Assembly (NCBI GenBank): GCA_964561145.1
Contig: CAZLNZ010000009.1
Span: forward strand, 20,542 to 84,541
Origin: RUG14300 sp964561145
Lineage (GTDB): Bacteria; Bacillota; Clostridia; Christensenellales; CAG-1252
Reading direction: 5' to 3'
Length of the DNA stretch: 64,000 nt
A program made the translations under genes and the position numbers. The notes under the pieces are model-generated. The model had not been told where the DNA came from and ran no database searches. It worked only from the letters and a program-made list of their open reading frames with translations. Of this stretch, positions 35,915-45,415 are shown piece after piece. The stretch's first letter is position 1. Every line of letters starts with the position of its first letter.

Positions 35915-38900
35915 ATGAAAAGAAAACTATTTGCAATTGCTTTAATTATATTAATGCTTACGCTTATATTGTGTGCCTGCGGAAATACCGGCAAGGTTTC
36001 CGTTATCTCAATCAATGTTGTGGATTCTTCAATGAAAACTCAATATAAACTAGGTGAAGCCCTCGACCTATCGGGCGGTCAGCTTCTTTTGACGATGTCA
36101 GACGGCTCTACTTCTTACGTTCAAATAGATGAAACCATGCTCGATAAGAGCAAATTCAATACAAAAAGTACTGCAAGCAAACGTACTCTTAGAATCACTT
36201 ATAACAATATCTCCTGCTCCTTTGTGTATTCGGTCACGGCAAACGTTTTGGATGATACTATAGAAGAAGTTTACTTGGAAAACATGCCTTCAGAGTTCCT
36301 AAAAGGGGAAAAACCGGATGTGGAAAACGGCGTATTAAAAAACGGGGTACTCTGTATAAAGTTAAGCTCAAATAACGTCCAAAGCTTTAATGTTAAAGAA
36401 ATTTGGATAAAGAATTTTTCCACCGCCAAAACGGGGACATTCTCTGCAACAATAGAATATAAAAGCGACTACGGTGATATAAGTATTGATTGGAAGTATA
36501 CGGTATTAGATTTATCAAGCGTTATTTCTGTGACACCCTCAGAAAAAGTCGCTATCTATCAAGGAGAAGATCTAACCACACTGAAAGCTGCACTGAAAAA
36601 CGTAGTCTTTATAGTTCTTTATTCTGATAATACTCAAGGAGAATACGGATTTTCTCAAGATACGAAAATATCAGGTTTTTCTTCCAATGAAATAGGAGAG
36701 AAAAGCTGCACGCTTTCCTTCTACGATAAGGAGCAAAGACTTGTAAAATTTAGCTATAAATACGATGTTAAAAAGATATATCCTATTGTCAATGTAACCT
36801 TCGATGAGAACTACTCGGAGGGTTCAATTGTAATCGAAACAACGAAGGACGGCTTTGTAATTCAGCGTGAAGCACAAAGAAAGGGTTGGGAATTCAAGGG
36901 TTGGTATTTATACGATGGCACGACCTTATCCAGTCAAGTATTCGACTTCAATCAAATAATTGAAAAAGACATAACGCTTAAGGCACGTTGGTTACGCTCG
37001 ACCTATACCGTTTATTTTAATAACTTCGGTGCTCAAACAGGAAGCATAACCTATACCGTCGATGATGAAAGGAAGCTCCCCGATCCCGACAATGTTCCGG
37101 GATTTACATTTGAGTACTATGTTGACTCTAACGGAAATCGCATAGATTATATTCCTAAGGGTTCTACCGGGAATCTCTATCTTACCGGGATTTGGACAGA
37201 ACACGGCTTTACTATTTCCTACAAACTTAATGACGATGATAATGATATTAAAGCAACGCATGAAAATCCTGAAACATATTCATCTCAAAGAGAGTATAAT
37301 TTTCTTCCGGCAACAAGAAAAGGATACATTTTTAAAGGATGGACATTAAACAATCAACCCATTACTTCCACTCTCAATCAAAAAGGAGAGCTAACACTAC
37401 TAGCGAATTGGGAATTAGAGGTGTATACTGTAACAATGGTTAACGGTGAAAACGGACGAAACATAAAAACCATTAATTACAGAACAACAGATTCCGACAC
37501 AATAATTGATAACTACCAAAACGATGCCTATATCTTTGAAGGCTGGTATCTTGATAACGAATATAAAACAGAATATTTCAAAAATGCCTCGGGGGCATAC
37601 TATATACCCAATAAATCGACAGATAGCTTTACACTGTACGCAAAACTTACAGAGTGCTACACGATAAGACTCATTACAAACAAAAGCTCCACAGACGGAG
37701 AACAAATCATAACCCTCACCTTTGTTGATTCCGATACCGTCATCGAGATTCCGACAGTAACTAAGTTCGGAATGGATTTTCTTTGTTGGCGGCATCAAAA
37801 GAGCATGAAAGATTTCAAACCCATTGACGGTAAAATCGTACTTAACACATCAGAGATTAAGCAAATATTAGTAAATACGAACTCCGGACATACCTTTACC
37901 CTGAACGCCCTATATAAAGCCAAAATACACGATATTACGTATGTATTATATGGAGAAGTAAGGCAAAGTGATAGCTACTCGACCGACACAACCAAGACCT
38001 TGATTACTCCTACAAGAGAAGGATACACCTTTGTAAGCTGGTACTCAAATGAGAATTATTCAGGAAGTCCTATCTACAATATAGAGGCGGAAAGTATGGA
38101 TGAGGATAAGGTGTTCTATGCAAAATGGAAGGCAATAAACTATACCATCACAGTTCATTACATTTTAGACAATGTGACAAAGGGAAACATCCCCGCTACC
38201 TATACTGCAGAAAGTGAAACATTTAGGTTGGAACCTCCGTCAAAAGATAGATATATCTTCGAGGGCTGGTACTCTGATCCCGATTATATCATACCACAAG
38301 CAACAACCATATTTAAAGGAAGCTTCGGAGATTTGGAAATCTACGCTAAATGGAGCTCGGAAACAGCCACAATCAGCTTTCAAAATATGGAAAATGCAAG
38401 CTATTCAGGTGACATAAAATATGCAATAAGCGGTGGACTTGTCATTCTTGAAAATGCCGAAAGAGCGGGATATACCTTTGCGGGCTTCTACAAAAATGAA
38501 TACTTTACAGCCAAAATCGTAAGTTTTGAAGGATACGATTATCCAAACGGAATAACGATTTATGCAAAGTGGGATATCATTAATTATTCTATTGACTATG
38601 TAATGAATGATAGCAAAAGCTTTCCTGCAACAAACGATAATGTCACATCTTATAATGTTACCTCGTATCCCGCTCTTATCGCCCCAAGCAGAAAAGGATA
38701 TACCTTTGTTGGTTGGTACTCGGCACAAGAAGTAAACAACGTGTTTGATGATAGATATAAGATATCCTCGCTTAACGGTTACAGCGAGAATATCACTCTA
38801 TATGCTTCTTGGAAAATGACAGAATTCAATATTTCCTATATCGGCTTGAACACCTATGGAATTGATGAAACAGATCTTGCACATACCTACACAATCGAAG

Positions 38901-40495
38901 GCTATACCCTTCCCGCTCTGCAAGTTGATTATTATATATTTAAAGGATGGTATGAATACGATACCGAAGATAAAATAAACTCACTCGGAAAAGATACGAT
39001 GCTCAAAGATATCAGACTAGAACCTAAATTGTCTGCTATAGAGTATCAACTCAAGTACAGCGTAAACGGACATAGCGGTAATGCCGCGAGCCTTTACACG
39101 ATTGAAGATTTCATTGACGGGGTCTATACCCTTCCCTCCCTAGACAAGCTTACCGAGCTAAACATATTGGATAAAAATTGGTACAAAGGAATGCAACTTG
39201 TCAATTGGAAATCGGGAAGCAATATCATTTCAATAACCCTTGATAACACAAATAAAACAAAATCAACAACAACTAACGTTATTGCAGAGTTACAGTGGAT
39301 AACACACTCAATCACATATGTTCTTAGCGGCGGTACCTTAAAAGATAATAAGCCTGCCTCGTTTACCCTAGAAAACCCTCTTGTTTTACAAGATGCAACG
39401 CTTGAAGAGAAGGCATTTAAGGGATGGGCTGACGAAGATGGTAATCTTTTAGGCGTACACTCTAACGGATTTACCACTATTACCGATATACCCGATAAGG
39501 ATCTTATACTAACAGCTGTATTCGTGGATATCTACTCTATAACCTATGAAAATGACGATAACATGCTTCTTTCAAAAAAGATTGACAGCTTTAGCGAAGC
39601 GGAAAGCCAAAACCTTGGCAGTCCCACTAAGACAAACTCTATTTTTTGCGGATGGTGGTATAAAGAAGGTATGATTACTGTTACAAATACCTCAGAGCTA
39701 AAGGGACATGCGACCTTGATTCCTATGTTCTACGATAACACCGCAACAAGCGGACTTACATTTAAGTTAAACACGACCAATAATACCGCATCGATTACAG
39801 GAATAACTACATCAAAAACCACCATTATACTTCCCTCTTATGTTTCCGATTACCCGATAATAAGCATTGAAAGTAATGCCTTTGCGAACACTTCGTTTAC
39901 TACTATAGAACTATCGGATAACCTCCAAACAATATATTCCTATGCGTTTAGCCATTCAAAGTTAACCAATATATTAATTCCATCGAATGTTACACTTATC
40001 CAAAGTTACGCATTTAACGAGTGTTCGAACCTTGTAACGCTTGAAATACAAGGTGAGACAGTAGTTGAAAGCGAAGCCTTTAAAAACAATATACGACTTT
40101 CGAACATCACCCTTGCATACATCGCAAATGTAAAGGAAAATGCATTCAACGGAGCAAGCGGAATTACAAGATTAACATGTGATTCTTCGAAGAGTATTAT
40201 TAATATCTTCTCCAAAGAGAAAGCGAACTCTGATCTCTATTACAATGCTTCCGGATACTATATACCATCAACTTTGACCGAAATAACAATTATAGGTGCT
40301 GTCAATAATGCGTTAACCGCCTTAAAGTTCACAAAACTTACATTGCCATCGACTACACCGGTTGAATTGACCGAGAGCGTGATTGAATTAATCATAGCAA
40401 ATAATGCAGAAGTATACCTTCCTTCCGACCTATTAGATAACTATATTAACAACGATGACTACGCACAAATAGCATCATGTTTTAGAACTATCTAA
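35915..40495 (+). CDS. Giant surface lipoprotein with InlB-type (Flg_new) repeats and BspA LRR
   Basis: 1526 residues from the ATG after GAGGTAGCT. Lipobox LILCAC (Cys near 22). Two bacterial Ig-like domains (about 25-290) are followed by roughly thirteen Listeria-Bacteroides (Flg_new, InlB B) repeats of 60-75 residues, each with a GY-x-F-x-GWY core and ending in YAKW-like strands (for example REGYTFVSWYSNENY), to about residue 1300. A BspA-type LRR_5 domain follows (SNAFANTSFTTIELSDNLQT). It is tethered to the membrane by lipid and probably adhesive. Repeats have diverged, so it is not a recent expansion. Followed by a strong terminator. Confidence 0.88.
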   Translation: MKRKLFAIALIILMLTLILCACGNTGKVSVISINVVDSSMKTQYKLGEALDLSGGQLLLTMSDGSTSYVQIDETMLDKSKFNTKSTASKRTLRITYNNISCSFVYSVTANVLDDTIEEVYLENMPSEFLKGEKPDVENGVLKNGVLCIKLSSNNVQSFNVKEIWIKNFSTAKTGTFSATIEYKSDYGDISIDWKYTVLDLSSVISVTPSEKVAIYQGEDLTTLKAALKNVVFIVLYSDNTQGEYGFSQDTKISGFSSNEIGEKSCTLSFYDKEQRLVKFSYKYDVKKIYPIVNVTFDENYSEGSIVIETTKDGFVIQREAQRKGWEFKGWYLYDGTTLSSQVFDFNQIIEKDITLKARWLRSTYTVYFNNFGAQTGSITYTVDDERKLPDPDNVPGFTFEYYVDSNGNRIDYIPKGSTGNLYLTGIWTEHGFTISYKLNDDDNDIKATHENPETYSSQREYNFLPATRKGYIFKGWTLNNQPITSTLNQKGELTLLANWELEVYTVTMVNGENGRNIKTINYRTTDSDTIIDNYQNDAYIFEGWYLDNEYKTEYFKNASGAYYIPNKSTDSFTLYAKLTECYTIRLITNKSSTDGEQIITLTFVDSDTVIEIPTVTKFGMDFLCWRHQKSMKDFKPIDGKIVLNTSEIKQILVNTNSGHTFTLNALYKAKIHDITYVLYGEVRQSDSYSTDTTKTLITPTREGYTFVSWYSNENYSGSPIYNIEAESMDEDKVFYAKWKAINYTITVHYILDNVTKGNIPATYTAESETFRLEPPSKDRYIFEGWYSDPDYIIPQATTIFKGSFGDLEIYAKWSSETATISFQNMENASYSGDIKYAISGGLVILENAERAGYTFAGFYKNEYFTAKIVSFEGYDYPNGITIYAKWDIINYSIDYVMNDSKSFPATNDNVTSYNVTSYPALIAPSRKGYTFVGWYSAQEVNNVFDDRYKISSLNGYSENITLYASWKMTEFNISYIGLNTYGIDETDLAHTYTIEGYTLPALQVDYYIFKGWYEYDTEDKINSLGKDTMLKDIRLEPKLSAIEYQLKYSVNGHSGNAASLYTIEDFIDGVYTLPSLDKLTELNILDKNWYKGMQLVNWKSGSNIISITLDNTNKTKSTTTNVIAELQWITHSITYVLSGGTLKDNKPASFTLENPLVLQDATLEEKAFKGWADEDGNLLGVHSNGFTTITDIPDKDLILTAVFVDIYSITYENDDNMLLSKKIDSFSEAESQNLGSPTKTNSIFCGWWYKEGMITVTNTSELKGHATLIPMFYDNTATSGLTFKLNTTNNTASITGITTSKTTIILPSYVSDYPIISIESNAFANTSFTTIELSDNLQTIYSYAFSHSKLTNILIPSNVTLIQSYAFNECSNLVTLEIQGETVVESEAFKNNIRLSNITLAYIANVKENAFNGASGITRLTCDSSKSIINIFSKEKANSDLYYNASGYYIPSTLTEITIIGAVNNALTALKFTKLTLPSTTPVELTESVIELIIANNAEVYLPSDLLDNYINNDDYAQIASCFRTI

Positions 40496-40535
40496 TTCAT
40501 ACCCGGACTTATTATACATACACCTTTTTGCATAT

Positions 40536-40587
40536 AAAAGGCAGCCGAGATAATGAAATCGATATGATTCGACAAGGCTGCCTTTTT
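40536..40587 (+). terminator. Terminator of the repeat lipoprotein
   Basis: Perfect 11-bp stem AAAAGGCAGCC / GGCTGCCTTTT with a 29-nt loop and a following T-run (CCTTTTTAG), 40 nt after the stop. Confidence 0.8.
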
Positions 40588-40661
40588 AGTTTGATTGCTA
40601 ATTCAAAGTCTTTAATAAATACGTATAATATTAACTAATGATAAGTAATAAAACCCTCTTT

Positions 40662-41159
40662 CTACTCTAAATCAAGCTTGGTTCCACACTGTTCGCAGTA
40701 ATCATTACCGAAGCTGTTTATATGTTTGCAATTGGGACATTCTTTTTTTAAACTTGTGCCACATTTGGGACAAAAACACATTTCCGAATTTATAGTTTCA
40801 CCGCAATTAGGACAATTATTCCCGACAGTTTCGTTGATTAGATCCGTGGTGTAACCTGTTATAACTATTTTAAACCCTAATGCGGATATCATAGAACCGA
40901 CTCCACCTATAAAACCACAGGGAATGAACAAAACAAAGGGAACTATAATCCTGGCAGAAAAACCGTTAGAGCTAAAGCCGTCAAGTCCAGCTGTAGCAAA
41001 TAAAACAAAACAGACAAAAACCCCTAGAAAACCACATATGGCTAAAGGCAAACCTATGGACAATAATTTTTTCCTTAGCTTTTTGGCTTTTTCACAGTTG
41101 GCAACTGTTTTCACATCGGCATTCAACGCTTTAATAGTCTCTTGCAAACTTTTAAACAT
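40662..41159 (-). CDS. Membrane protein with two C-terminal zinc ribbons
   Basis: 165 residues: N-terminal amphipathic helix, two membrane helices (about 32-57 and 70-100), then two zinc ribbons with paired CxxC motifs (CPNCGETINSEMCFCPKCG and CPNCKHINSFGNDYCEQCG). Such double zinc-ribbon proteins are common in Clostridia and have no assigned function. ATG is preceded by AAGGAGAATAAT. Monocistronic. Confidence 0.75.
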   Translation of the reverse strand: MFKSLQETIKALNADVKTVANCEKAKKLRKKLLSIGLPLAICGFLGVFVCFVLFATAGLDGFSSNGFSARIIVPFVLFIPCGFIGGVGSMISALGFKIVITGYTTDLINETVGNNCPNCGETINSEMCFCPKCGTSLKKECPNCKHINSFGNDYCEQCGTKLDLE

Positions 41160-41507
41160 ATTATTCTCCTTAATTTCAAAGTAATATTATGAGTCCTTCC
41201 ATAAATACCGCGTCATTTTACGATATATAACTCATCACTTAATATATAGCACCTAAAAACTTATTCGTAAACCTAAATCGAAACTTTATTCAACAAGAAA
41301 TTTCCTTAAAAAGCTACTTGGATTACCATCGTGACAAGTAATGAAGTTATTCGATCTCTTTTTGACGACTTATCCTCTATTAGATTGTATTAGTTACATA
41401 AATAAAAGAGTTAAACCTATATAATGGTACCGGATATCTACGATTCAGTTTCATATCTAAATGAGAATCACGATACAAAATATTCATCTGTAACCAATCA
41501 ATCCAAG
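41160..41507. other. Intergenic region, 348 bp, nothing recognised
   Basis: Lies between the starts and ends of two minus-strand genes. It contains a plus-strand TATAAT-like sequence near 41420 but no gene with a ribosome site behind it. No repeat, RNA or hairpin of note. Confidence 0.5.
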
Positions 41508-42611
41508 CTATACTCTTTTTATCAGCTTATAATAGGGAACACCAAACGCACTCGAATGTTCGTCAATTATCTCAAAGCCCATTCTTTGAAACACTCTCCA
41601 AGCACCGACGTTTCTTTTATCGCACTCAATACAACAATAATCGTTATCTTTTGTTATCTTATTTATCAAGGCTGCTGCAATTCCTCTTTTTCTAAAATCA
41701 TTGGAGACTGCGATCTTTGATATATAACAGCATTCTTCCTTTTCTGCTAATTTTGAAAAATACTTTTCGTACATTTCATGAGTCCTATTGTCACACTTAA
41801 CTCCGCTTAGCTCAAATGCTCGAACGAGATACTTCTCTTCTTCAAAAATAGGAATGTGCGTTCCTACCAATACACCTACAACGGTACCATCTGCAACCGC
41901 AACGGTTATGTTATTTCTATTATACAGTGTCGGTAAATCAATCATGTGAGAGATAACATTCACTCCGTCCTCGATACAATCAAACCAAGACGAATGAATC
42001 TGCTCATCACTAAAACAAATCAGTTTCGCTACTTGCTCACGATCATCCTCCGCCCCCATCGCTCGCACCTCAACATCGCAGGCAATGGCGGGAGGGATGC
42101 CTATATGCATTGACATAAAGTTCAGAAAAAGCCAATATTCCCTTTTTGAGATAGCATACGGATAAGAAAGGATCTTAAGAGCATAGTCATCTACGCCTAA
42201 TTCGTATTTCGCCTGTATATGCTCATGCTCTGTCATCACAAAGCCGTTACGAGAATAAAAAGCATACCTTCTTTTAGTAATATCATCAACCAAATCCTCT
42301 ATTTCTAAAATAATCAGCTTTCCTTTTTCTTTTAATAAATCTAAAGCCTTGGCACCCAATCCATTGTTTCTTTCACTTTCAAGAATTGCAAAGTGTTCCA
42401 AAAAGATAAACGACTCGGTTTCCCAATATAGCATTATTCCTAAAAAGTTTCCTGATTCAGTTAATACTTCAAAGTGATAGTCTGCCCTTCTCAACACACG
42501 TTTGTGCTCAAGCTCGCCCCTTCTTTCAATTTCGGGAAAAGCTCTAACATACAAAGCCAACGCTTTCTTGTATACTTCACTATCATAATGAGTAATCCGT
42601 TCTAAAACCAT
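41508..42611 (-). CDS. Tandem-domain GNAT acetyltransferase
   Basis: 367 residues forming two GNAT folds. The N-terminal one (about 1-145) carries an acetyl-CoA loop-like SERNNGLGAKALDLL and ends RYAFYSRNGF. The second (about 200-365) has YISKIAVSNDFRKRGIAAALI (motif A, R-x-x-G-x-A) and GAWRVFQRMGFEI. Both appear competent. Substrate unknown. The next gene upstream is a further GNAT, 28 nt away. Confidence 0.8.
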   Translation of the reverse strand: MVLERITHYDSEVYKKALALYVRAFPEIERRGELEHKRVLRRADYHFEVLTESGNFLGIMLYWETESFIFLEHFAILESERNNGLGAKALDLLKEKGKLIILEIEDLVDDITKRRYAFYSRNGFVMTEHEHIQAKYELGVDDYALKILSYPYAISKREYWLFLNFMSMHIGIPPAIACDVEVRAMGAEDDREQVAKLICFSDEQIHSSWFDCIEDGVNVISHMIDLPTLYNRNNITVAVADGTVVGVLVGTHIPIFEEEKYLVRAFELSGVKCDNRTHEMYEKYFSKLAEKEECCYISKIAVSNDFRKRGIAAALINKITKDNDYCCIECDKRNVGAWRVFQRMGFEIIDEHSSAFGVPYYKLIKRV

Positions 42612-42639
42612 TTTTTCCTTCCTTATTAAAAAGAATTAT

Positions 42640-43206
42640 CTAAAAACCAGATAACTCTTTTTTGTAAGTAATCAAATCATATTTGTTTCCGTTTACAGAA
42701 TATTTTCGCTTCTTTATGTGGTATATATGATAGCCCAGCTTTTCAGCCAAATGCATCATTCTTAAATTACCACTCCAGGTTTGAGTATAGGTCTCGGTTA
42801 TTCCAAAGTCAAATAGAAAGTTCTCGAACAGTTCAAAGGCTTCTGTTCCAAGCCCATGTCCTCTGTACTCCTTCGGTACAATATCGATACCTAGTGCATA
42901 TCGACCTCTGTCCTTTTGAGAATAAGAACCAAAAGCATCTATGCAATAGCAGTTCATCCATCCGATATGAATCTCCTCCGGATAGGTGCACAGCTCAAAG
43001 GTCCATCGAATATCATCCTCGTCAATGACCTTTAGCCTTGCAAGCCTATGTGCTGCATATTCCTCGGGAGAAGTTCTATCCTCTTTGTTTCGCCAAGGAG
43101 AATCCCACTGCATCCACTCAGTTTGGGTGGTTTGCCACAAGCTATGATCCTTCAAATCCGATTGAATGAAGTCTCTTAGCATAACTTTTTTTCCTATAAG
43201 TCTCAT
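42640..43206 (-). CDS. RimJ/RimL-type GNAT acetyltransferase
   Basis: 188 residues. The N-terminal MRLIGKKVMLRDFIQSDL is typical of the RimJ/RimL group; the acetyl-CoA motif is DIVPKEYRGHGLGTEAFELF, followed by NLRMMHLAEKLGYH. Likely an N-terminal or small-molecule acetyltransferase. It sits 27 nt after the phosphorylase gene; co-transcription with it and with the tandem GNAT is probable. Confidence 0.85.
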   Translation of the reverse strand: MRLIGKKVMLRDFIQSDLKDHSLWQTTQTEWMQWDSPWRNKEDRTSPEEYAAHRLARLKVIDEDDIRWTFELCTYPEEIHIGWMNCYCIDAFGSYSQKDRGRYALGIDIVPKEYRGHGLGTEAFELFENFLFDFGITETYTQTWSGNLRMMHLAEKLGYHIYHIKKRKYSVNGNKYDLITYKKELSGF

Positions 43207-43233
43207 TATTCTGGTATGCGGATAACGATCCCT

Positions 43234-44532
43234 TTAATGTACAATATCTAAAATAACGGGATTCTTATCAACCGGCTCATCTGCAATAACGGTTGCACCG
43301 AGAATTAAATCCTCTGCCTCCTTGAAAGCATGAGGCTTGTTAGAGTAAAGAGTGCATATTCTTTCGCCTTTTTCAATATATCCGAATTTCTTGTCAATGA
43401 TAATACCTGCGGCAAAATCTATAGAATCTTCTTTCTTCACTCTACCTGCACCGAGTGCTAAAGCACTTCTACCATAATCCTCTGCGTTGAGTTTTACTAT
43501 GTAACCTGAACGAGGGGCTACTACCTCGTGCGAATAGGCTGCCTTCGGGAATAGCTCAGGATTATCGATATAACTTACATCTCCGCCCTGAGCCTCTACC
43601 ATATCTCTAAAGACTTTCAAAGCCTTTCCTGAAGATAATGCCTCATTGACCATTTCTTTGGCTTGTTCGAGAGGAATATCCTTAGATATATTAAGCATAT
43701 ATGCCGATATCTCTAAGCACAGAGTCCTAAAGTCTTCCTCTCCATTTCCTCTCAATGTTTCAATTGCCTCGATAACTTCTAGAGAGTTACCTATATTATT
43801 ACCTAGAGGTATATCCATATCGGTAATGAAAGCACTTACAGACTTACCTGCAGCACGTCCGATTTTCACCATATCGGTTGCCAAGGCTCTTGCATCGTCA
43901 AGAGTCTTCATGAATGCACCGCTTCCACACTTAACATCAAGCAGTATTGCACCTGCACCGGATGCAAGTTTTTTGGACATTATACTCGATACAATCAGGG
44001 GTTTGCTATCAACCGTTGCGGTAACATCACGAAGTGCATAAAGTTTTTTATCTGCAGGAGCTAGATTACCGCTTTGGGCAATTACTGCCGTTCCTACTCT
44101 ATTGACTATCTCAAAGAATTCCTCTCTTGAAATGACCGTTCTAAAACCCTTAATAGACTCTAGCTTGTCAATAGTTCCGCCGGTATGTCCCAAGCCTCTT
44201 CCACTCATTTTTGCGACCTTGCCTCCGCAAGCTGCAACTAGAGGAGCTACGACAAGTGTGGTCTTATCGCCAACACCACCGGTGCTATGCTTATCAACAC
44301 ATACTCCGTTTATTCCCGATAAATCCACGGTATCTCCAGAATCACGCATTGCCAACGTCAATCTCTTCGTTTCAGCAAAAGTCATTTTGTTATAGAAAAT
44401 AGCCATCAACAAAGCGGACGCTTGATAATCGGGTATCTTTCCCTTAACATAGTTCTTGATGAAAAACTGAATTTCACGCTTGTTAAGCCTTCCGCCGTCA
44501 CGTTTTTTCTTTATAATATCGTACATTCTCAT
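43234..44532 (-). CDS. pdp: Pyrimidine-nucleoside phosphorylase
   Basis: Phosphorolysis of thymidine/uridine to base and (deoxy)ribose-1-phosphate. 432 residues, right for the family. Signatures are KHSTGGVGDKTTLVVAPLVA, SGRGLGHTGGTIDKLES (the phosphate loop) and a C-terminal swivel domain starting near 345. AAAGGAG lies 6 nt before the ATG. It could supply deoxyribose-1-phosphate salvage; no deoC or nucleoside transporter is beside it. Confidence 0.95.
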   Translation of the reverse strand: MRMYDIIKKKRDGGRLNKREIQFFIKNYVKGKIPDYQASALLMAIFYNKMTFAETKRLTLAMRDSGDTVDLSGINGVCVDKHSTGGVGDKTTLVVAPLVAACGGKVAKMSGRGLGHTGGTIDKLESIKGFRTVISREEFFEIVNRVGTAVIAQSGNLAPADKKLYALRDVTATVDSKPLIVSSIMSKKLASGAGAILLDVKCGSGAFMKTLDDARALATDMVKIGRAAGKSVSAFITDMDIPLGNNIGNSLEVIEAIETLRGNGEEDFRTLCLEISAYMLNISKDIPLEQAKEMVNEALSSGKALKVFRDMVEAQGGDVSYIDNPELFPKAAYSHEVVAPRSGYIVKLNAEDYGRSALALGAGRVKKEDSIDFAAGIIIDKKFGYIEKGERICTLYSNKPHAFKEAEDLILGATVIADEPVDKNPVILDIVH

Positions 44533-44576
44533 AGTCTGCTCCTTTTAAGCCTTGGCTCCTATATTATTATTACATA

Positions 44577-45308
44577 TTAAGAAAACATATCACTCGACGA
44601 ATCATCGATAGGAGAACTGAGCTCCCCATCATCTCCGACAATTATAGTGGAGTCATCCTCAAATGTTCCGGGATAGAATTGATTATAGTTAACCTTCAAC
44701 TCTTCATAGTACAATGCTTGCGCGGTTGAAATATATGAGTATAACCAGAAGTAAAGAATACCACATGTTAAAATTCCTAAAAGAATCCAACCGATGAAGG
44801 AGAATAATAGACTAAAATACTCCCATTTGCGACCGGACATCATCATTTTGCTTAAACGAAGCGCTTCGCTAATAGAAATGTCCTTCTTTTCACCTAAGAT
44901 AAAATTAACTTGAGAATAGCTTAGTGACCAAATAATTCCCGGGACAATCAAGAGAATAAAACCTAGTGTTACAATTAATCCAACAAGAATATTGGCAACG
45001 ATGACCTTTACTGCATGACTAAAGGATTTAATAGGCTTAAAGAACCCCTTGTTGTTGGGAACTTTATTCTTTACGAAATCTCTAAAATAAGCACAAGCCA
45101 AATATGTGAAAATAATGCTTGCCCAACTTGCGATAAGGTCAACAATGCTCGTGATTAAATAATGCTTTTCCGATATAAGACCTAAAGTCTCAACTACACC
45201 TATAACCAGAGCAGCAATTATGTTAAAAACTAACGGATAAAGCAACTTAAAACAGTAGCCTTTACGCATGTACCTTGCATCTTCTTTCAATTTCAATCTG
45301 TCAATCAT
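44577..45308 (-). CDS. DUF975 membrane protein
   Basis: 243 residues with about five membrane helices. Signature IVPGIIWSLSYSQVNFIL, then SEALRLSKMMMSGRKWEYF and the WILLGILTCGILYFWLYSY segment identify DUF975. Function unknown. The last 30 residues are acidic and Ser-rich. ATG is preceded by GGAGG. It has its own promoter (45339-45367). Confidence 0.85.
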   Translation of the reverse strand: MIDRLKLKEDARYMRKGYCFKLLYPLVFNIIAALVIGVVETLGLISEKHYLITSIVDLIASWASIIFTYLACAYFRDFVKNKVPNNKGFFKPIKSFSHAVKVIVANILVGLIVTLGFILLIVPGIIWSLSYSQVNFILGEKKDISISEALRLSKMMMSGRKWEYFSLLFSFIGWILLGILTCGILYFWLYSYISTAQALYYEELKVNYNQFYPGTFEDDSTIIVGDDGELSSPIDDSSSDMFS

Positions 45309-45338
45309 AAAAACCTCCGACCTTTATTATTTTTATTT

Positions 45339-45367
45339 ATTATAAAGGATATACTTGAATAAGTAAA
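45339..45367 (-). promoter_or_regulatory. Sigma-A promoter of the DUF975 gene
   Basis: Minus-strand TTTACT (45362-45367), a 17-nt spacer and TATAAT (45339-45344). Confidence 0.65.
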
Positions 45368-45415
45368 CCCTAAAATGTACAAAAATGATTACTTAATCTT
45401 TATATTATCATCTTA

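Noticed and set aside
37415..37798. 127-residue antisense frame within the giant lipoprotein
   Set aside because: Shadow frame; Cys/Ile-rich composition is typical of a reversed repeat coding strand.
41424..41720. 98-residue plus-strand reading frame behind a TATAAT-like sequence
   Set aside because: It overlaps the well-supported acetyltransferase gene and has no ribosome site.
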